Assembly: GCA_012519925.1 (NCBI GenBank)
Contig: JAAYPF010000010.1
Location: 1 to 46,761 of the forward strand
Reading direction: 5' to 3'
Origin: Clostridiaceae bacterium
GTDB taxonomy: Bacteria; Bacillota; Clostridia; Acetivibrionales; Acetivibrionaceae
Length of the DNA stretch: 46,761 nt
Each line of letters begins with the position of its first letter. Position 1 is the first letter of the stretch. Both the position numbers and the translations under genes were made by a program. Positions 25,431 to 34,635 of the stretch are shown here, one piece after another. A model generated the notes under the pieces. The model had not been told where the DNA came from. It searched no databases and saw nothing but the letters and a program-made list of their open reading frames with translations.

Positions 25431-28073
25431 TTATTTTACTTGTGTTTCAACTACTTTGAGTGAATAGTCTAGTGCCTCATCTATCTTTGAAACATCTTTT
25501 CCTCCGGCTTGAGCCATATCAGGCCTTCCGCCTCCGCCTCCGCCAGCAACCTTTGCAACTTCTTTAATTATATTACCCGAATGTATTCCCTTTGCGACTA
25601 CATCCTTTGTTGCCATTACTACAAAGCTTACTTTTCCTTCATAGCCGCTTCCAAGTACGACTAGCCCTGAACCTAATTTGTTTCTAATTGTGTCCCCTGT
25701 GTTTCTGAGTGCTTCCATGTTAAGCTGATCAAACCTTGCTTTAACCACCTTCACACCTTTTATATCTGTAGACTTTGATAACACTTCATCTAAAGAACCG
25801 CTTACCAGCTTGCCGCGGAGCTGTTCGATTTCCTTCTGAGCATTTTTTAGCTCTGTAATAATATTTTCTATTCTCCTTACACTCTCTTGAGGTGAAGTCT
25901 TTAGTGCAGTGGATACCTCGGATATAAGTTTTTCTCTTTCATGTAAATATGCTAAAGCCGCTTCTCCTGTCAAGCCTTCAATTCTTCTCACCCCAGCTGC
26001 AACTCCACTTTCGCTCAGTATCTTTATAAATCCGGCTTGTGAAGTTGACTTTAAGTGTGTTCCACCACAAAGTTCCATGCTGTAATCAGCTATTTTTACA
26101 ACCCTTACCGTACCCCCGTATTTCTCACCAAAAAGAGCGGTAGCTCCTAATTTTTTAGCCTCGTCTATGGGCATTTCTTTTGTATCAACTATAAGACTTG
26201 CTAGAATCTTCGCATTTACTTCCTTTTCAACTTTTGCAAGCTCTTCCGGTGTCATAGCGGAGAAATGTGAAAAGTCAAACCTGAATCGGTCAGGCTCCAC
26301 CAATGAACCAGCTTGATGTACATGAGTACCCAATACATTAATCAATGCCTTTTGAAGAAGGTGTGTTGTAGTGTGATTTCTTGCAATGGACATTCTTCTA
26401 TTCGCATCTATAGCTGCATTAACTGATGCTCCTGTCTCAATACTTCCCTTTTCAACTACACCAAGGTGTAGATATTTTCCGTCTTCGGTCTTTTGGCAGT
26501 CTTCAATTTTGATCTTTCCATCCTTTGAATCAATAACACCTTTATCACCAACCTGTCCACCACTTTCAGCATAAAAAGGTGTCTTGTCAAGTATAACAGT
26601 GACTTCATCGCCTTCTTTAGCACTGTTAACAACTTCATTATTTTTTATTATATATAATACTTTAGCCTGTATAGAATTTTCTGAATATCCTACGAATTCT
26701 GTCTTTAGACTCTTGTCCAAAGTTGAGTAAAGGTCCTCGGTCCATGCTGAGCTCTGTTTACTGAGATAATCGTCTTTCGCCATATCCCTGTGCTGCTGCA
26801 TTTTTTGTCTAAAGCCCTCCTCATCAACAGAAAGCCCATTTTCTTCTGCTATTTCCCGGGTAAGATCAATAGGAAACCCGTAAGTACCATGCAGTTCAAA
26901 TGCCATGTTCCCTGTGATTGTCCCCTCATTTTTCGCCTTAGTCTCTTCTATATATTTGTTTAATATCACTAATCCTTGGTCAATGGTTAAATCAAACTTT
27001 TCCTCTTCTATCCTGATTACTTTTTGTATGTATTCTCTATTCTCCTCTAGTTCAGGATATGCTTGTTTGGACTCGTTTATTACAATCATGGAAATATCGT
27101 GTAAAAAGGGCTTATTAATGCCTAAGAGCTTTCCATGCCTTGCAGCTCTTCTAAGAAGCCTTCTTAATACATATCCCCTTCCTTCATTTGAAGGAATTAC
27201 CCCATCGGAAACCATCATAGTGGTACTTCTAATATGGTCTGTTATCACTCGGATGGAAATATCCGTTTTGTCCGATTCATGATATTTGACTCCGGCTGTC
27301 TTACATACATATTCTAAGACATTTCTAATGGTGTCAACTTCAAAGAGGTTGTCTACATCCTGGGAAACACATGCCAATCTTTCAAGCCCCATCCCTGTAT
27401 CAATGTTCGGATTTGGAAGCTTTGTGTAATTACCTTGTTCATCTTTGTTAAACTGAGTGAAAACAAGATTCCAGAATTCAATAAAGCGGTCACACTCGCA
27501 ACCAACTTTACAATCTGGTTGCCCACAGCCTCTTTCCACACCTCTGTCAAAATAAATTTCTGAGCAGGGACCGCAAGGACCAGTACCGTGTTCCCAGAAG
27601 TTATCCGCCTTGCCCATCCTGACTATTCGCTCAACTGGAACACCTATGTCTTTATTCCATATTTCAAAAGCTTCATCGTCATCCTCGTATATTGATACCC
27701 AAAGCTTATCCACAGGCATTTTTAGATCTTCGGTAACAAATTCCCACGCCCATGAAATTGCCTCTTTTTTGAAATAATCACCAAAGGAGAAGTTCCCAAG
27801 CATTTCAAAAAATGTACCGTGCCTCGCCGTCTTACCTACATTTTCAATGTCCGGAGTCCTTATACATTTCTGGCAGGTAGCTATTCTTTTATTAGGCGGC
27901 TCTTCCTTTCCTGTAAAATATGGCTTTAGAGGTGCCATTCCTGAATTTATTAATAAAAGACTTGGATCCTTTTGCGGTACAAGCGGATAGCTTGGTAGCC
28001 TTAAGTGACCCTTACCTTCGAAAAATTTAAGATATCTTTCTCTGAGTTCGTTCAATCCTAATTTCTGCATCAT
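25431..28073 (-). CDS. alaS: Alanyl-tRNA synthetase
   Basis: 880 residues, full length. The class II core starts with LRERYLKFFEGKGH and includes SLLLINSGMAPLKPYF. The editing domain carries ARNHTTTHLLQKAL and MELCGGTHLKST, which provide the His/Cys zinc and catalytic ligands. The C-terminal DHHA1-like part ends near GGGGGGRPDMAQAGG. Two adjacent ATG codons make the exact start ambiguous by one residue. Essential for charging tRNA-Ala. Confidence 0.97.
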   Translation of the reverse strand: MMQKLGLNELRERYLKFFEGKGHLRLPSYPLVPQKDPSLLLINSGMAPLKPYFTGKEEPPNKRIATCQKCIRTPDIENVGKTARHGTFFEMLGNFSFGDYFKKEAISWAWEFVTEDLKMPVDKLWVSIYEDDDEAFEIWNKDIGVPVERIVRMGKADNFWEHGTGPCGPCSEIYFDRGVERGCGQPDCKVGCECDRFIEFWNLVFTQFNKDEQGNYTKLPNPNIDTGMGLERLACVSQDVDNLFEVDTIRNVLEYVCKTAGVKYHESDKTDISIRVITDHIRSTTMMVSDGVIPSNEGRGYVLRRLLRRAARHGKLLGINKPFLHDISMIVINESKQAYPELEENREYIQKVIRIEEEKFDLTIDQGLVILNKYIEETKAKNEGTITGNMAFELHGTYGFPIDLTREIAEENGLSVDEEGFRQKMQQHRDMAKDDYLSKQSSAWTEDLYSTLDKSLKTEFVGYSENSIQAKVLYIIKNNEVVNSAKEGDEVTVILDKTPFYAESGGQVGDKGVIDSKDGKIKIEDCQKTEDGKYLHLGVVEKGSIETGASVNAAIDANRRMSIARNHTTTHLLQKALINVLGTHVHQAGSLVEPDRFRFDFSHFSAMTPEELAKVEKEVNAKILASLIVDTKEMPIDEAKKLGATALFGEKYGGTVRVVKIADYSMELCGGTHLKSTSQAGFIKILSESGVAAGVRRIEGLTGEAALAYLHEREKLISEVSTALKTSPQESVRRIENIITELKNAQKEIEQLRGKLVSGSLDEVLSKSTDIKGVKVVKARFDQLNMEALRNTGDTIRNKLGSGLVVLGSGYEGKVSFVVMATKDVVAKGIHSGNIIKEVAKVAGGGGGGRPDMAQAGGKDVSKIDEALDYSLKVVETQVK

Positions 28074-28195
28074 CTTCTCCCTCTCCTATGACTATATAAA
28101 ATAAAAGCTCTCTCCCTAAATATAAAAGTTGGTCGAGAGTTTATCTTTTTGAACGGGCAATTAATCAGTTATTTTTTTGCAATTACCTTGTTAAA

Positions 28196-28224
28196 ATTAT
28201 ATAAGAGTTATTTTTTAGTGTCAA
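28196..28224 (-). promoter_or_regulatory. Consensus sigma-A promoter of alaS
   Basis: On the minus strand TTGACA (28219 to 28224) and TATAAT (28196 to 28201) are separated by exactly 17 nt, a perfect consensus match. The leader to the alaS start is about 115 nt. It holds one imperfect hairpin (CTCTC near 28132 with GAGAG near 28115). There is no room and no motif for a T-box. Confidence 0.85.
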
Positions 28225-28248
28225 GGATTTTGAGGTCTTTACATAACA

Positions 28249-29298
28249 CTAAACTATCTCCTCAATTGTCCGTTTTGCTATGACCTTAATTATCGCAGCT
28301 ATCGGCACTGAAATGAGCATGCCCAAAATACCGAAGAATTCACCCCCTATAAGAACAGCAAGTATTGTTGTAACTGGATGAAGCCCAAGCCTTCCCTCAA
28401 TTATCTTAGGCGAAATAAAGCCGTTGTCCAGCTGTTGAACTATGATAAAGGCAATAATAGTCCATAGGGCTTTCACAGGAGATTCAATAAGTGCAACAGC
28501 AACTGCAGGAATTGCACCTAAGAAGGGACCAAAATAGGGAATAATATTGGCAATTCCCCCGATCATTCCTAATATTAAAGGATACTTAACACCCACAATG
28601 AATAACGCAATGGTTTCAATAGCTCCAATTATCAACGCTGTGAGCAATTGACCTTGAATAAATCTTGATACAACACTGTTAACCTCCCTGAATGTGGTAA
28701 TTAGCCAATTTCTCCATTTTCTCGGGACTAAGGATAAGGAAAGACTTTTAAAGTATTCGGCGTCCTTTAAAATGTAGTAAGCGATTATCATTGCAAGAAC
28801 TAAGTCAAACAAAGTATTGACAGCCTTCATCATACCAGTTAGGCTGTTCTTTAATGCATTCAATATCATGTTTTCAGCAAGCTGCATACCATTGTTTATT
28901 TCTCTAAAAATAGCACTTTTTATATCTTCCGGCCATTTGCTTGAAGATATGACTTTTACCACTCCGTTAAAGTTATCCCTAAACTCTAGGGTAATACCAG
29001 GCAAAATATTTATTAGTTCGCGGGTATTATCAATTAATTGGGGTACTACAAACACAGTAAAAACAGCCAATGTACCTCCAAACACCAAATATATCAAAAT
29101 TATACCGGTAGGTCTTTTGATATTTTTTTCTTCGAGTTTTATTACCAACGGATGCAGAATATATGAAATTACACTAGCCATTATAAAGGGAATAAATACT
29201 TTACCGATTTTACCACGGTATAAATAGATAAATATAACAACAACTGCCAACAATGTTATGAACAACAAGTGAAATATTGTTTTCCTTCTTCCGGGCAT
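28249..29298 (-). CDS. AI-2E family permease
   Basis: 349 residues from the ATG at 29298, 8 nt after AAGGAG; longer starts reach 29325. It has about eight hydrophobic segments, a long central soluble loop (about 80 to 150), and the family motif NIIPYFGPFLGAIPA. The C-terminal VTTILAVLIGGEFFGILGMLISVP is also typical. The family includes the TqsA exporter and sodium/proton antiporters; the substrate here is unknown. It is downstream of the PRC-barrel and glycine-rich small genes. Confidence 0.88.
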   Translation of the reverse strand: MPGRRKTIFHLLFITLLAVVVIFIYLYRGKIGKVFIPFIMASVISYILHPLVIKLEEKNIKRPTGIILIYLVFGGTLAVFTVFVVPQLIDNTRELINILPGITLEFRDNFNGVVKVISSSKWPEDIKSAIFREINNGMQLAENMILNALKNSLTGMMKAVNTLFDLVLAMIIAYYILKDAEYFKSLSLSLVPRKWRNWLITTFREVNSVVSRFIQGQLLTALIIGAIETIALFIVGVKYPLILGMIGGIANIIPYFGPFLGAIPAVAVALIESPVKALWTIIAFIIVQQLDNGFISPKIIEGRLGLHPVTTILAVLIGGEFFGILGMLISVPIAAIIKVIAKRTIEEIV

Positions 29299-29334
29299 TT
29301 TCATTACTCCTTCTTGGTAGGGCATTATATAGCT

Positions 29335-29358
29335 AAAGACTGGATTTCTCCAGTCTTT
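29335..29358 (-). terminator. Perfect hairpin between two minus-strand genes
   Basis: AAAGACTGGA and TCCAGTCTTT form a 10-bp perfect stem with a 4-nt loop. It lies 55 nt after the small gene at 29414 and 37 nt before the permease start. The following minus-strand bases are not a T-run (AGCTATATAAT), so it may be a weak terminator, an RNA-stability element or an attenuator for the permease. Confidence 0.5.
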
Positions 29359-29413
29359 ATGAGGATTTGAAAGTGTTTACTTTTTCCCTTCGCGTATCGA
29401 AGAAATAAAAGTT

Positions 29414-29596
29414 TTATCTTAATAAGCTTATTACATCTCCAATAATAGTACCGGATTTTCTCATCAGATCCATACTTCTTTTTCTCATTCTTTTCTTTGA
29501 TCTGTTGCTCATAGCATCGGAGTTCATAACCATTCCAACTGAAGCTCCTATCATGCTTCCAATTATTATTCCTTTTGCAAAACCATTGTTTCTCAT
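29414..29596 (-). CDS. Small glycine-rich membrane-associated protein, YtxH-like
   Basis: 60 residues. The N-terminal third is a Gly/Ala-zipper-like hydrophobic segment (FAKGIIIGSMIGASVGMVM) and the rest is strongly basic (RSKKRMRKRSMDLMRKSG). This layout resembles YtxH-like small proteins of Firmicutes. A plausible AGGTGA ribosome binding site precedes it. Function unknown. Confidence 0.65.
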   Translation of the reverse strand: MRNNGFAKGIIIGSMIGASVGMVMNSDAMSNRSKKRMRKRSMDLMRKSGTIIGDVISLLR

Positions 29597-29638
29597 ACTA
29601 TCACCTCTTTTTAGTTTATTTTGTCTTATTTATGGTTC

Positions 29639-30187
29639 TCAATTATCATTGATAATATTTTTTAATCCTCCGCCTGTTTCCATTATTTCTTCAACAGCAT
29701 CTCTATCAACTAAGATTATATCTTCTCCAAACTCAACCTTTCCGATAAAAGGCAAGATATTTCTTCCCTTTACAATATCCTGAAGCAAACCGTCGGAAAG
29801 CTCAACCCCCTCAATACTATTGTTTTTATAGTCAAATAGCACATCCTTAACCACACCCATATACTCACCATTTTTTGAGTAAACCCTTAAGCCTAACATC
29901 TCTCCCTCATCGATAAACTCATCGCTATTTTTAACTTTTCTCAATGCTTTTAAGGTGTTTTCTTCATCTATAATAACAGCATCTTTTCCTATATTTATTA
30001 TGTCCTCTGTCAATATGATCTTTTTACTAAACTCATAGCTTTTACACTCTAGTAAAAATGCCAAAAGTTTTTTCTTTTTAGGACAAAAAATAATATTTTT
30101 CACAACACCCACTTTTTTACCGTTTTCTACACATATTACTGGTAATCCTAATACCTCACTATATTTTTCCAATAGACATCTCTCCAT
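29639..30187 (-). CDS. PRC-barrel domain protein, two domains
   Basis: 182 residues forming two PRC-barrel-like halves. The first has LGLPVICVENGKKVGVVKNI (about 13 to 32) and the second LGLRVYSKNGEYMGVVKDVL (about 98 to 117). Such barrels occur in RimM, in photosynthetic reaction centre H and in uncharacterised sporulation-associated proteins (YlmC/YmxH type). No enzyme motif is present. It is probably the first gene of the set continuing to the permease. Confidence 0.82.
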   Translation of the reverse strand: MERCLLEKYSEVLGLPVICVENGKKVGVVKNIIFCPKKKKLLAFLLECKSYEFSKKIILTEDIINIGKDAVIIDEENTLKALRKVKNSDEFIDEGEMLGLRVYSKNGEYMGVVKDVLFDYKNNSIEGVELSDGLLQDIVKGRNILPFIGKVEFGEDIILVDRDAVEEIMETGGGLKNIINDN

Positions 30188-30305
30188 TAAAATAAAGCTT
30201 TTAACCTTTTCTTAGATCTTTTTATAATAATGCAAATAACGCATATTAATTTATGTCTACAATTATTATCTCTCGTACAATGTAAAAAAATACACAACTT
30301 TCGGT

Positions 30306-30334
30306 TTGACTTAAATTTCATATTCATATAGAAT
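30306..30334 (+). promoter_or_regulatory. Sigma-A-type promoter of the DUF1015 gene
   Basis: TTGACT (30306 to 30311) and TAGAAT (30329 to 30334) are 17 nt apart on the plus strand, about 80 nt before the start codon. It lies in the divergent gap between the PRC-barrel gene and the DUF1015 gene. Confidence 0.6.
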
Positions 30335-30416
30335 TAAAAAGTTGTCGTTCATGCAAAATATTATTATTTTTAATAATCTTTTAATATTTAATGTAATATG
30401 TGAGGTAGGTGCTAAA

Positions 30417-31778
30417 ATGAATAATCTAAAATCTTCTTTTCAAAAACTTGGTGTGAATATACCAACCGTTTTACTTCCGCAAAAAGGCACGGATATGTCC
30501 AAATGGTCTGTTGTTGCGTGTGACCAGTATACTTCCGAGCCAGAATACTGGGCTGAAGTAGAAAAAAATGTTGGGGACAACCCTTCTACTCTTAAAATGA
30601 CTTTTCCAGAAGTATATCTTGAAAATGAAAACAGCGAGGACAGAATTGCACAAATTAACAGTACCATGGAAAAATACATTAACGAGAATATTCTTGAAGC
30701 TCAAGACCCTTGTTTTATCTACGTTGATAGGAAGACTTCCCACACCCCTTCAAGGAAAGGGCTAATAATGGCTGTAGACCTTGAAAAGTATGATTATGCA
30801 GTGGGTTCTCAGACTTTAATTCGTGCAACTGAAGGAACAGTAATCGAAAGACTTCCTCCAAGAATCAAAATCAGAGAAAACGCACCTTTAGAGCTTCCCC
30901 ATGTAATGCTTCTGATTGATGATCCCGAAAAATCTGTCATTGAGCCTCTAGCTGAGAAAGCTGAGACTTTAGAAAAAGTATATGACTTTGATTTGATGAT
31001 GAAAGGCGGACATATTAAAGGTTACAAAGTTGACAATAAAGAAATTATAGGCAATATATTGTCATCCCTTGAAAAGCTTGCTAATCCCGATACTTTCGCT
31101 AAAAAGTACTCGGTTGGTGATTACAAAGGCGTACTACTTTTTGCAGTTGGAGATGGCAACCATTCTTTAGCGTCGGCTAAAGGACATTGGGAGATAATAA
31201 AATGTGGCTGCCCTACTCAAGAAATTGAGAACCACCCTGCAAGATATGCACTAGTAGAAGTAGTTAATGTCCACGACTCAGGTCTTACTTTTGAACCTAT
31301 CCACAGAGTTGTATTCAACGTAAATCACGACGACCTTCTAAAAAGTATGGTCAGCTTCCTTGGAGATGAAAATTGCTCCTACAGAAAGATTAACTCCATG
31401 GAATCCATTTTTTATGAGCTTCAAAGTTTGCGTTCGAACAAGCACAGTCATGCAATGGGTTTTTGCACCTGTGAAGGTTTTGGAGTATTAGAAGTTGCCA
31501 ATCCGTCCCGTAATCTTGAAGTTGGGACTCTACAAGCCTTCTTAGATGATTATATAAAGAACAACAAGGATATCAAGATTGACTATATACATGGTGAAGA
31601 TGTAGTCCTAAAACTTGGTACTCAAAAAGGAAATATAGGCTTCTTCCTCCCTAAAATGAGTAAGCATGACCTATTCAAAACAGTAATTCTCGACGGAGCA
31701 CTCCCACGTAAGACTTTCTCGATGGGCGAAGCCGACGAAAAGAGATTTTATCTAGAATGCAGAAAGATTGTCAAGTAA
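30417..31778 (+). CDS. DUF1015 family protein
   Basis: 453 residues from the ATG at 30417, preceded by GAGGTAGGTG; an upstream start at 30342 has no site. Typical DUF1015 segments are VVACDQYTSEPEYW near the N-terminus, and FAVGDGNHSLASAKGHWE in the middle. Relatives are annotated as SerC-associated or kinase-like proteins, but the biochemical role is not settled. Here it stands alone with its own promoter and terminator. No serine-pathway gene is nearby. Confidence 0.88.
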   Translation: MNNLKSSFQKLGVNIPTVLLPQKGTDMSKWSVVACDQYTSEPEYWAEVEKNVGDNPSTLKMTFPEVYLENENSEDRIAQINSTMEKYINENILEAQDPCFIYVDRKTSHTPSRKGLIMAVDLEKYDYAVGSQTLIRATEGTVIERLPPRIKIRENAPLELPHVMLLIDDPEKSVIEPLAEKAETLEKVYDFDLMMKGGHIKGYKVDNKEIIGNILSSLEKLANPDTFAKKYSVGDYKGVLLFAVGDGNHSLASAKGHWEIIKCGCPTQEIENHPARYALVEVVNVHDSGLTFEPIHRVVFNVNHDDLLKSMVSFLGDENCSYRKINSMESIFYELQSLRSNKHSHAMGFCTCEGFGVLEVANPSRNLEVGTLQAFLDDYIKNNKDIKIDYIHGEDVVLKLGTQKGNIGFFLPKMSKHDLFKTVILDGALPRKTFSMGEADEKRFYLECRKIVK

Positions 31779-31818
31779 AAACTTCGTTCGAAAGAAACGT
31801 AAATTAAAAAAGTTATAT

Positions 31819-31866
31819 AAAAAATCCGGAAACAAAGAATGCAATCCATCGTTTCCGGATTTTTTC
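31819..31866. terminator. Bidirectional terminator between converging genes
   Basis: AAAATCCGGAAAC and GTTTCCGGATTTT form a 13-bp perfect stem flanked by A-runs on one side and T-runs on the other. It lies between the end of the DUF1015 gene (plus) and the end of the chemoreceptor gene (minus), so it can stop transcription from both sides. A near-palindromic TTCGTTCGAAAG precedes it at 31786. Confidence 0.85.
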
Positions 31867-31876
31867 TACTTATTTT

Positions 31877-34391
31877 CTAAAAATAGGCTTTATAGTTTTC
31901 CCTATCCATTTTGTTTAGTGAGGAATACTTTGAGTCATCCCTTAGCCTAAATCTTTCCACCAAGTCCATAAGCACATCTGCCTGACTGGATAATTCTTCG
32001 CTTGCCGAAGCAGTTTGCTGTGAAGTTGCCGAATTTGTGTGTACCACCTGCGAGGTTTGATTTATTGCTATGTTAATTTGATTAATTGAAGTCTCCTGCT
32101 CACTTGATATATAGGAAATCTCTTTTAGCAATTCAGCTGATTTAGCACTTTCTTCAACTATCTTAACTAAATCTGCTGCAGTTTCATTTGCTATTTCAGT
32201 TCCTGTTTCAACTTTTTTAATGGAACCTTCGATTAATGCAGCTGTTTCTTTTGCAGCTAATGCACTCTTTTCTGCTAAGTTTCGGACCTCATCAGCAACA
32301 ACTGCAAAACCGTTTCCGTATTGCCCTGCTCTAGCTGCTTCAACGGCTGCATTCAGTGCTAATATATTGGTCTGGAATGCAATATCGTCAATTACTTTGA
32401 TTATTTTTGATATATTATTTGATGACTCATTTATTTCGCTAATTGATCCTAACATCTCTTTCATACTTATATTGCCCTTTTTAGCTGCTTCACTTTGATC
32501 TGCTGTCAACCTTTCCGCTTCATTGGATTTAGTTGCATTCAGCTTGGTCTTTTCTGCGATTTCATTTATCGAAGCATTCAATTCCTCAATTGAACTAGCC
32601 TGCTGCGTCGCACCTGATGCGAGAATCTGACTTGAATCCGAAATTTGCTTTGAACCGGCTGCCACCTGCTGCGCTGCAATTTTAATACTTCCTAGCACCT
32701 CATTGAGTGAGTTTATTATTTTTAGAAGTGAATCCTTAATACCAACAAAATCTCCTACATATACTCCTTTAATATCTATATCGAGATTCCCCTCCGATAG
32801 TTGACTTAAAGTAAAGTTTATTTCTTTTATATATCCTGAAATCATTTCAATGCTCTCATTTAATGCGTTCTTAATTATTGCATGATCTCCTTTGTATTCC
32901 CCTACTACAGATACATTTAGATTGCCCTTTGCTACCTCCCTAAGTACTGATTGTTCTTCTAAAACCGGGGCAATAACAGCATCTAGAGTATTGTTTATTC
33001 CTTCAATTATTTCTTTGTAAATTCCACTAAAATCATCTGCTTTACCTCTCTGCTGTAAATTAATTACCCTCTAATGCCGCTACAGTTAATTCAGTAGTCT
33101 CTTTTTCAAGCTTATTTAGGGTATCGGTCATAAGCATCAAGCCCTTTGAAAGAATATCTTTGTCAGAACGCATTTTAACTTCAACATTGGAATCGCCCTT
33201 TGATATTTTCTCCACTGCATAAGCCTGTTCTCTAGTGCTATCAATGATTTGACTAAAGCTGTTCATTAACAATCCTATTTCATCACAGGAATCATTGTCT
33301 ATATTTACCTCGACATCGCCCACAGCTATTTTATCTGCTACATTTATTAGCTTCGAAATAGGATTTTTCACCAATCTTCTTACAATCTCCAAACTAAATA
33401 GAATTACACATATCAAAAATATCACAATTACCATTATTATATGGCGTTTCATATCTTCTACAGGAGCAAATAAGTAGGATTTTTCCGCTGTGAGCCCAAG
33501 GCTCCAATTGGTTCCGTTTATTGGAGCGTAAGCTGCATATTTTATAGCACCTTCATATTCGTATTCGCCATACCCCTTTGAGCCAGTTATCATTTCTTTG
33601 TGAAGTTCCACCAAACTTCTTAACGATGGGTCGGAATTTACTTGTTCAAAACTATTATAGGCGTTGGATATATGTTCTGAATTGGGATGGGCAATAGTTG
33701 TCCCATTTTTATTTATAACAAAAGCATATCCGTCATGTCCCATTTTTAGTTGTGCAACTAAATCACTCAACGTGTTATAGTCAACCGTTGCAGAAAGTAC
33801 TCCTACTATACTTCCGTCTTCGCCTTTTATGGGAACTGCTCCTGCCATAACTATCTTCCCGTCAAATTTACTCATTAGAGGATCACTTATATTGCCCTTT
33901 CCTGCAGCAGCATTCTTAAAATAATCTCTTTGAGACAGATCAGCAGTATTTCCATCAGTAGAACGGGCATTTCCTGTCAAATCAACTATATTTAATCTTA
34001 AGTAGCCAAGTCTATTAACTTCACTAAGCAGAACAGCCTCCTGCTTTTCCCATTCCATTGTCCGAACCTCTGGTCTTGCTGCTACCGCTTCGAGATTAGA
34101 AATATATTTCTGTAAATATCCTTCTACAATCTTTGCAGCATCCTCTGCATTATTTAGGGAAAAATCATGTATTGTATCTCTTAAGGCAGTTGATGATTCA
34201 TAGTAGGTAATAACTCCAAGGATGCTCGAACCTATAAGTAGGAGTATGGAAAATGCTGCAGCTATTTTTGATGCAATTCTCCAATCTTTGAAATGTTTTA
34301 TGTATTTAGTTCTAGTTGTGGTCTTTGTGTTAAAATTATTTATGTTATTATTAGTATTTTCAGGCTCTTTCATCTCCTTAATAAAGGCCAT
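31877..34391 (-). pseudogene. Methyl-accepting chemotaxis protein, broken by a frameshift
   Basis: The N-terminal part (33060 to 34391, 443 residues) has a membrane segment at about 42 to 64, a dCache-like sensor domain, a second membrane segment at about 316 to 338 and a HAMP domain. It ends [10 protein letters not shown] and stop. The next frame continues the same protein without a gap: [20 protein letters not shown], further HAMP-like segments, and the signalling domain with [17 protein letters not shown] (stop at 31877). The break is a tandem AATT duplication at 33058 to 33065. Removing 4 nt restores one frame of about 836 codons. AAGGAGG precedes the start. Confidence 0.88.
33058..33065 (-). 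repeat. Tandem AATT duplication that breaks the chemoreceptor
   Basis: The sequence AATTAATT is two copies of a 4-bp unit. With one copy the frame reads EGN-LQQRG without interruption; with two copies a TAA stop follows EGN directly. Slippage on this short repeat is the simplest explanation for the frameshift. Confidence 0.8.
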
Positions 34392-34430
34392 CGTATATTT
34401 CCTCCTTAAATTGTCGTCGTTGTATTTAGA

Positions 34431-34458
34431 ATATCGACTTGGGTTAGGGAAATATTTA
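34431..34458 (-). promoter_or_regulatory. Sigma-D (flagellar) type promoter of the chemoreceptor
   Basis: On the minus strand TAAA (34455 to 34458) and GTCGATAT (34431 to 34438) are 16 nt apart, close to the flagellar sigma consensus of TAAA and GCCGATAA. It is about 40 nt before the chemoreceptor start, consistent with control together with motility genes. Confidence 0.6.
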
Positions 34459-34561
34459 TAACATTTTTTATTATTTAGTTGATACGTTTGTAGTTGTTTT
34501 GATGAGGGAATAGAATACCTCTGTGGGGGAATGAAGGCTACATATCTGCACTCTCTTAGGC

Positions 34562-34608
34562 AAAAAAACGCCTTTGTAAATTCTCTTGGGGAGAAATTAC
34601 AAAGGCGT
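34562..34608 (-). terminator. Strong terminator of the sigI-rsgI operon
   Basis: ACGCCTTTGTAA and TTACAAAGGCGT, extended by TTCTC and GAGAA, form a long stem. On the minus strand seven T residues follow it. It lies 28 nt downstream of the rsgI stop codon. Confidence 0.9.
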
Positions 34609-34635
34609 GTTAAATCTTTTTTATTGTTTTATTTA

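Noticed and set aside
28074-28195. T-box or other riboswitch in the alaS leader
   Set aside because: The leader is only about 115 nt and lacks the T-box sequence and a specifier stem; only one weak hairpin is present.
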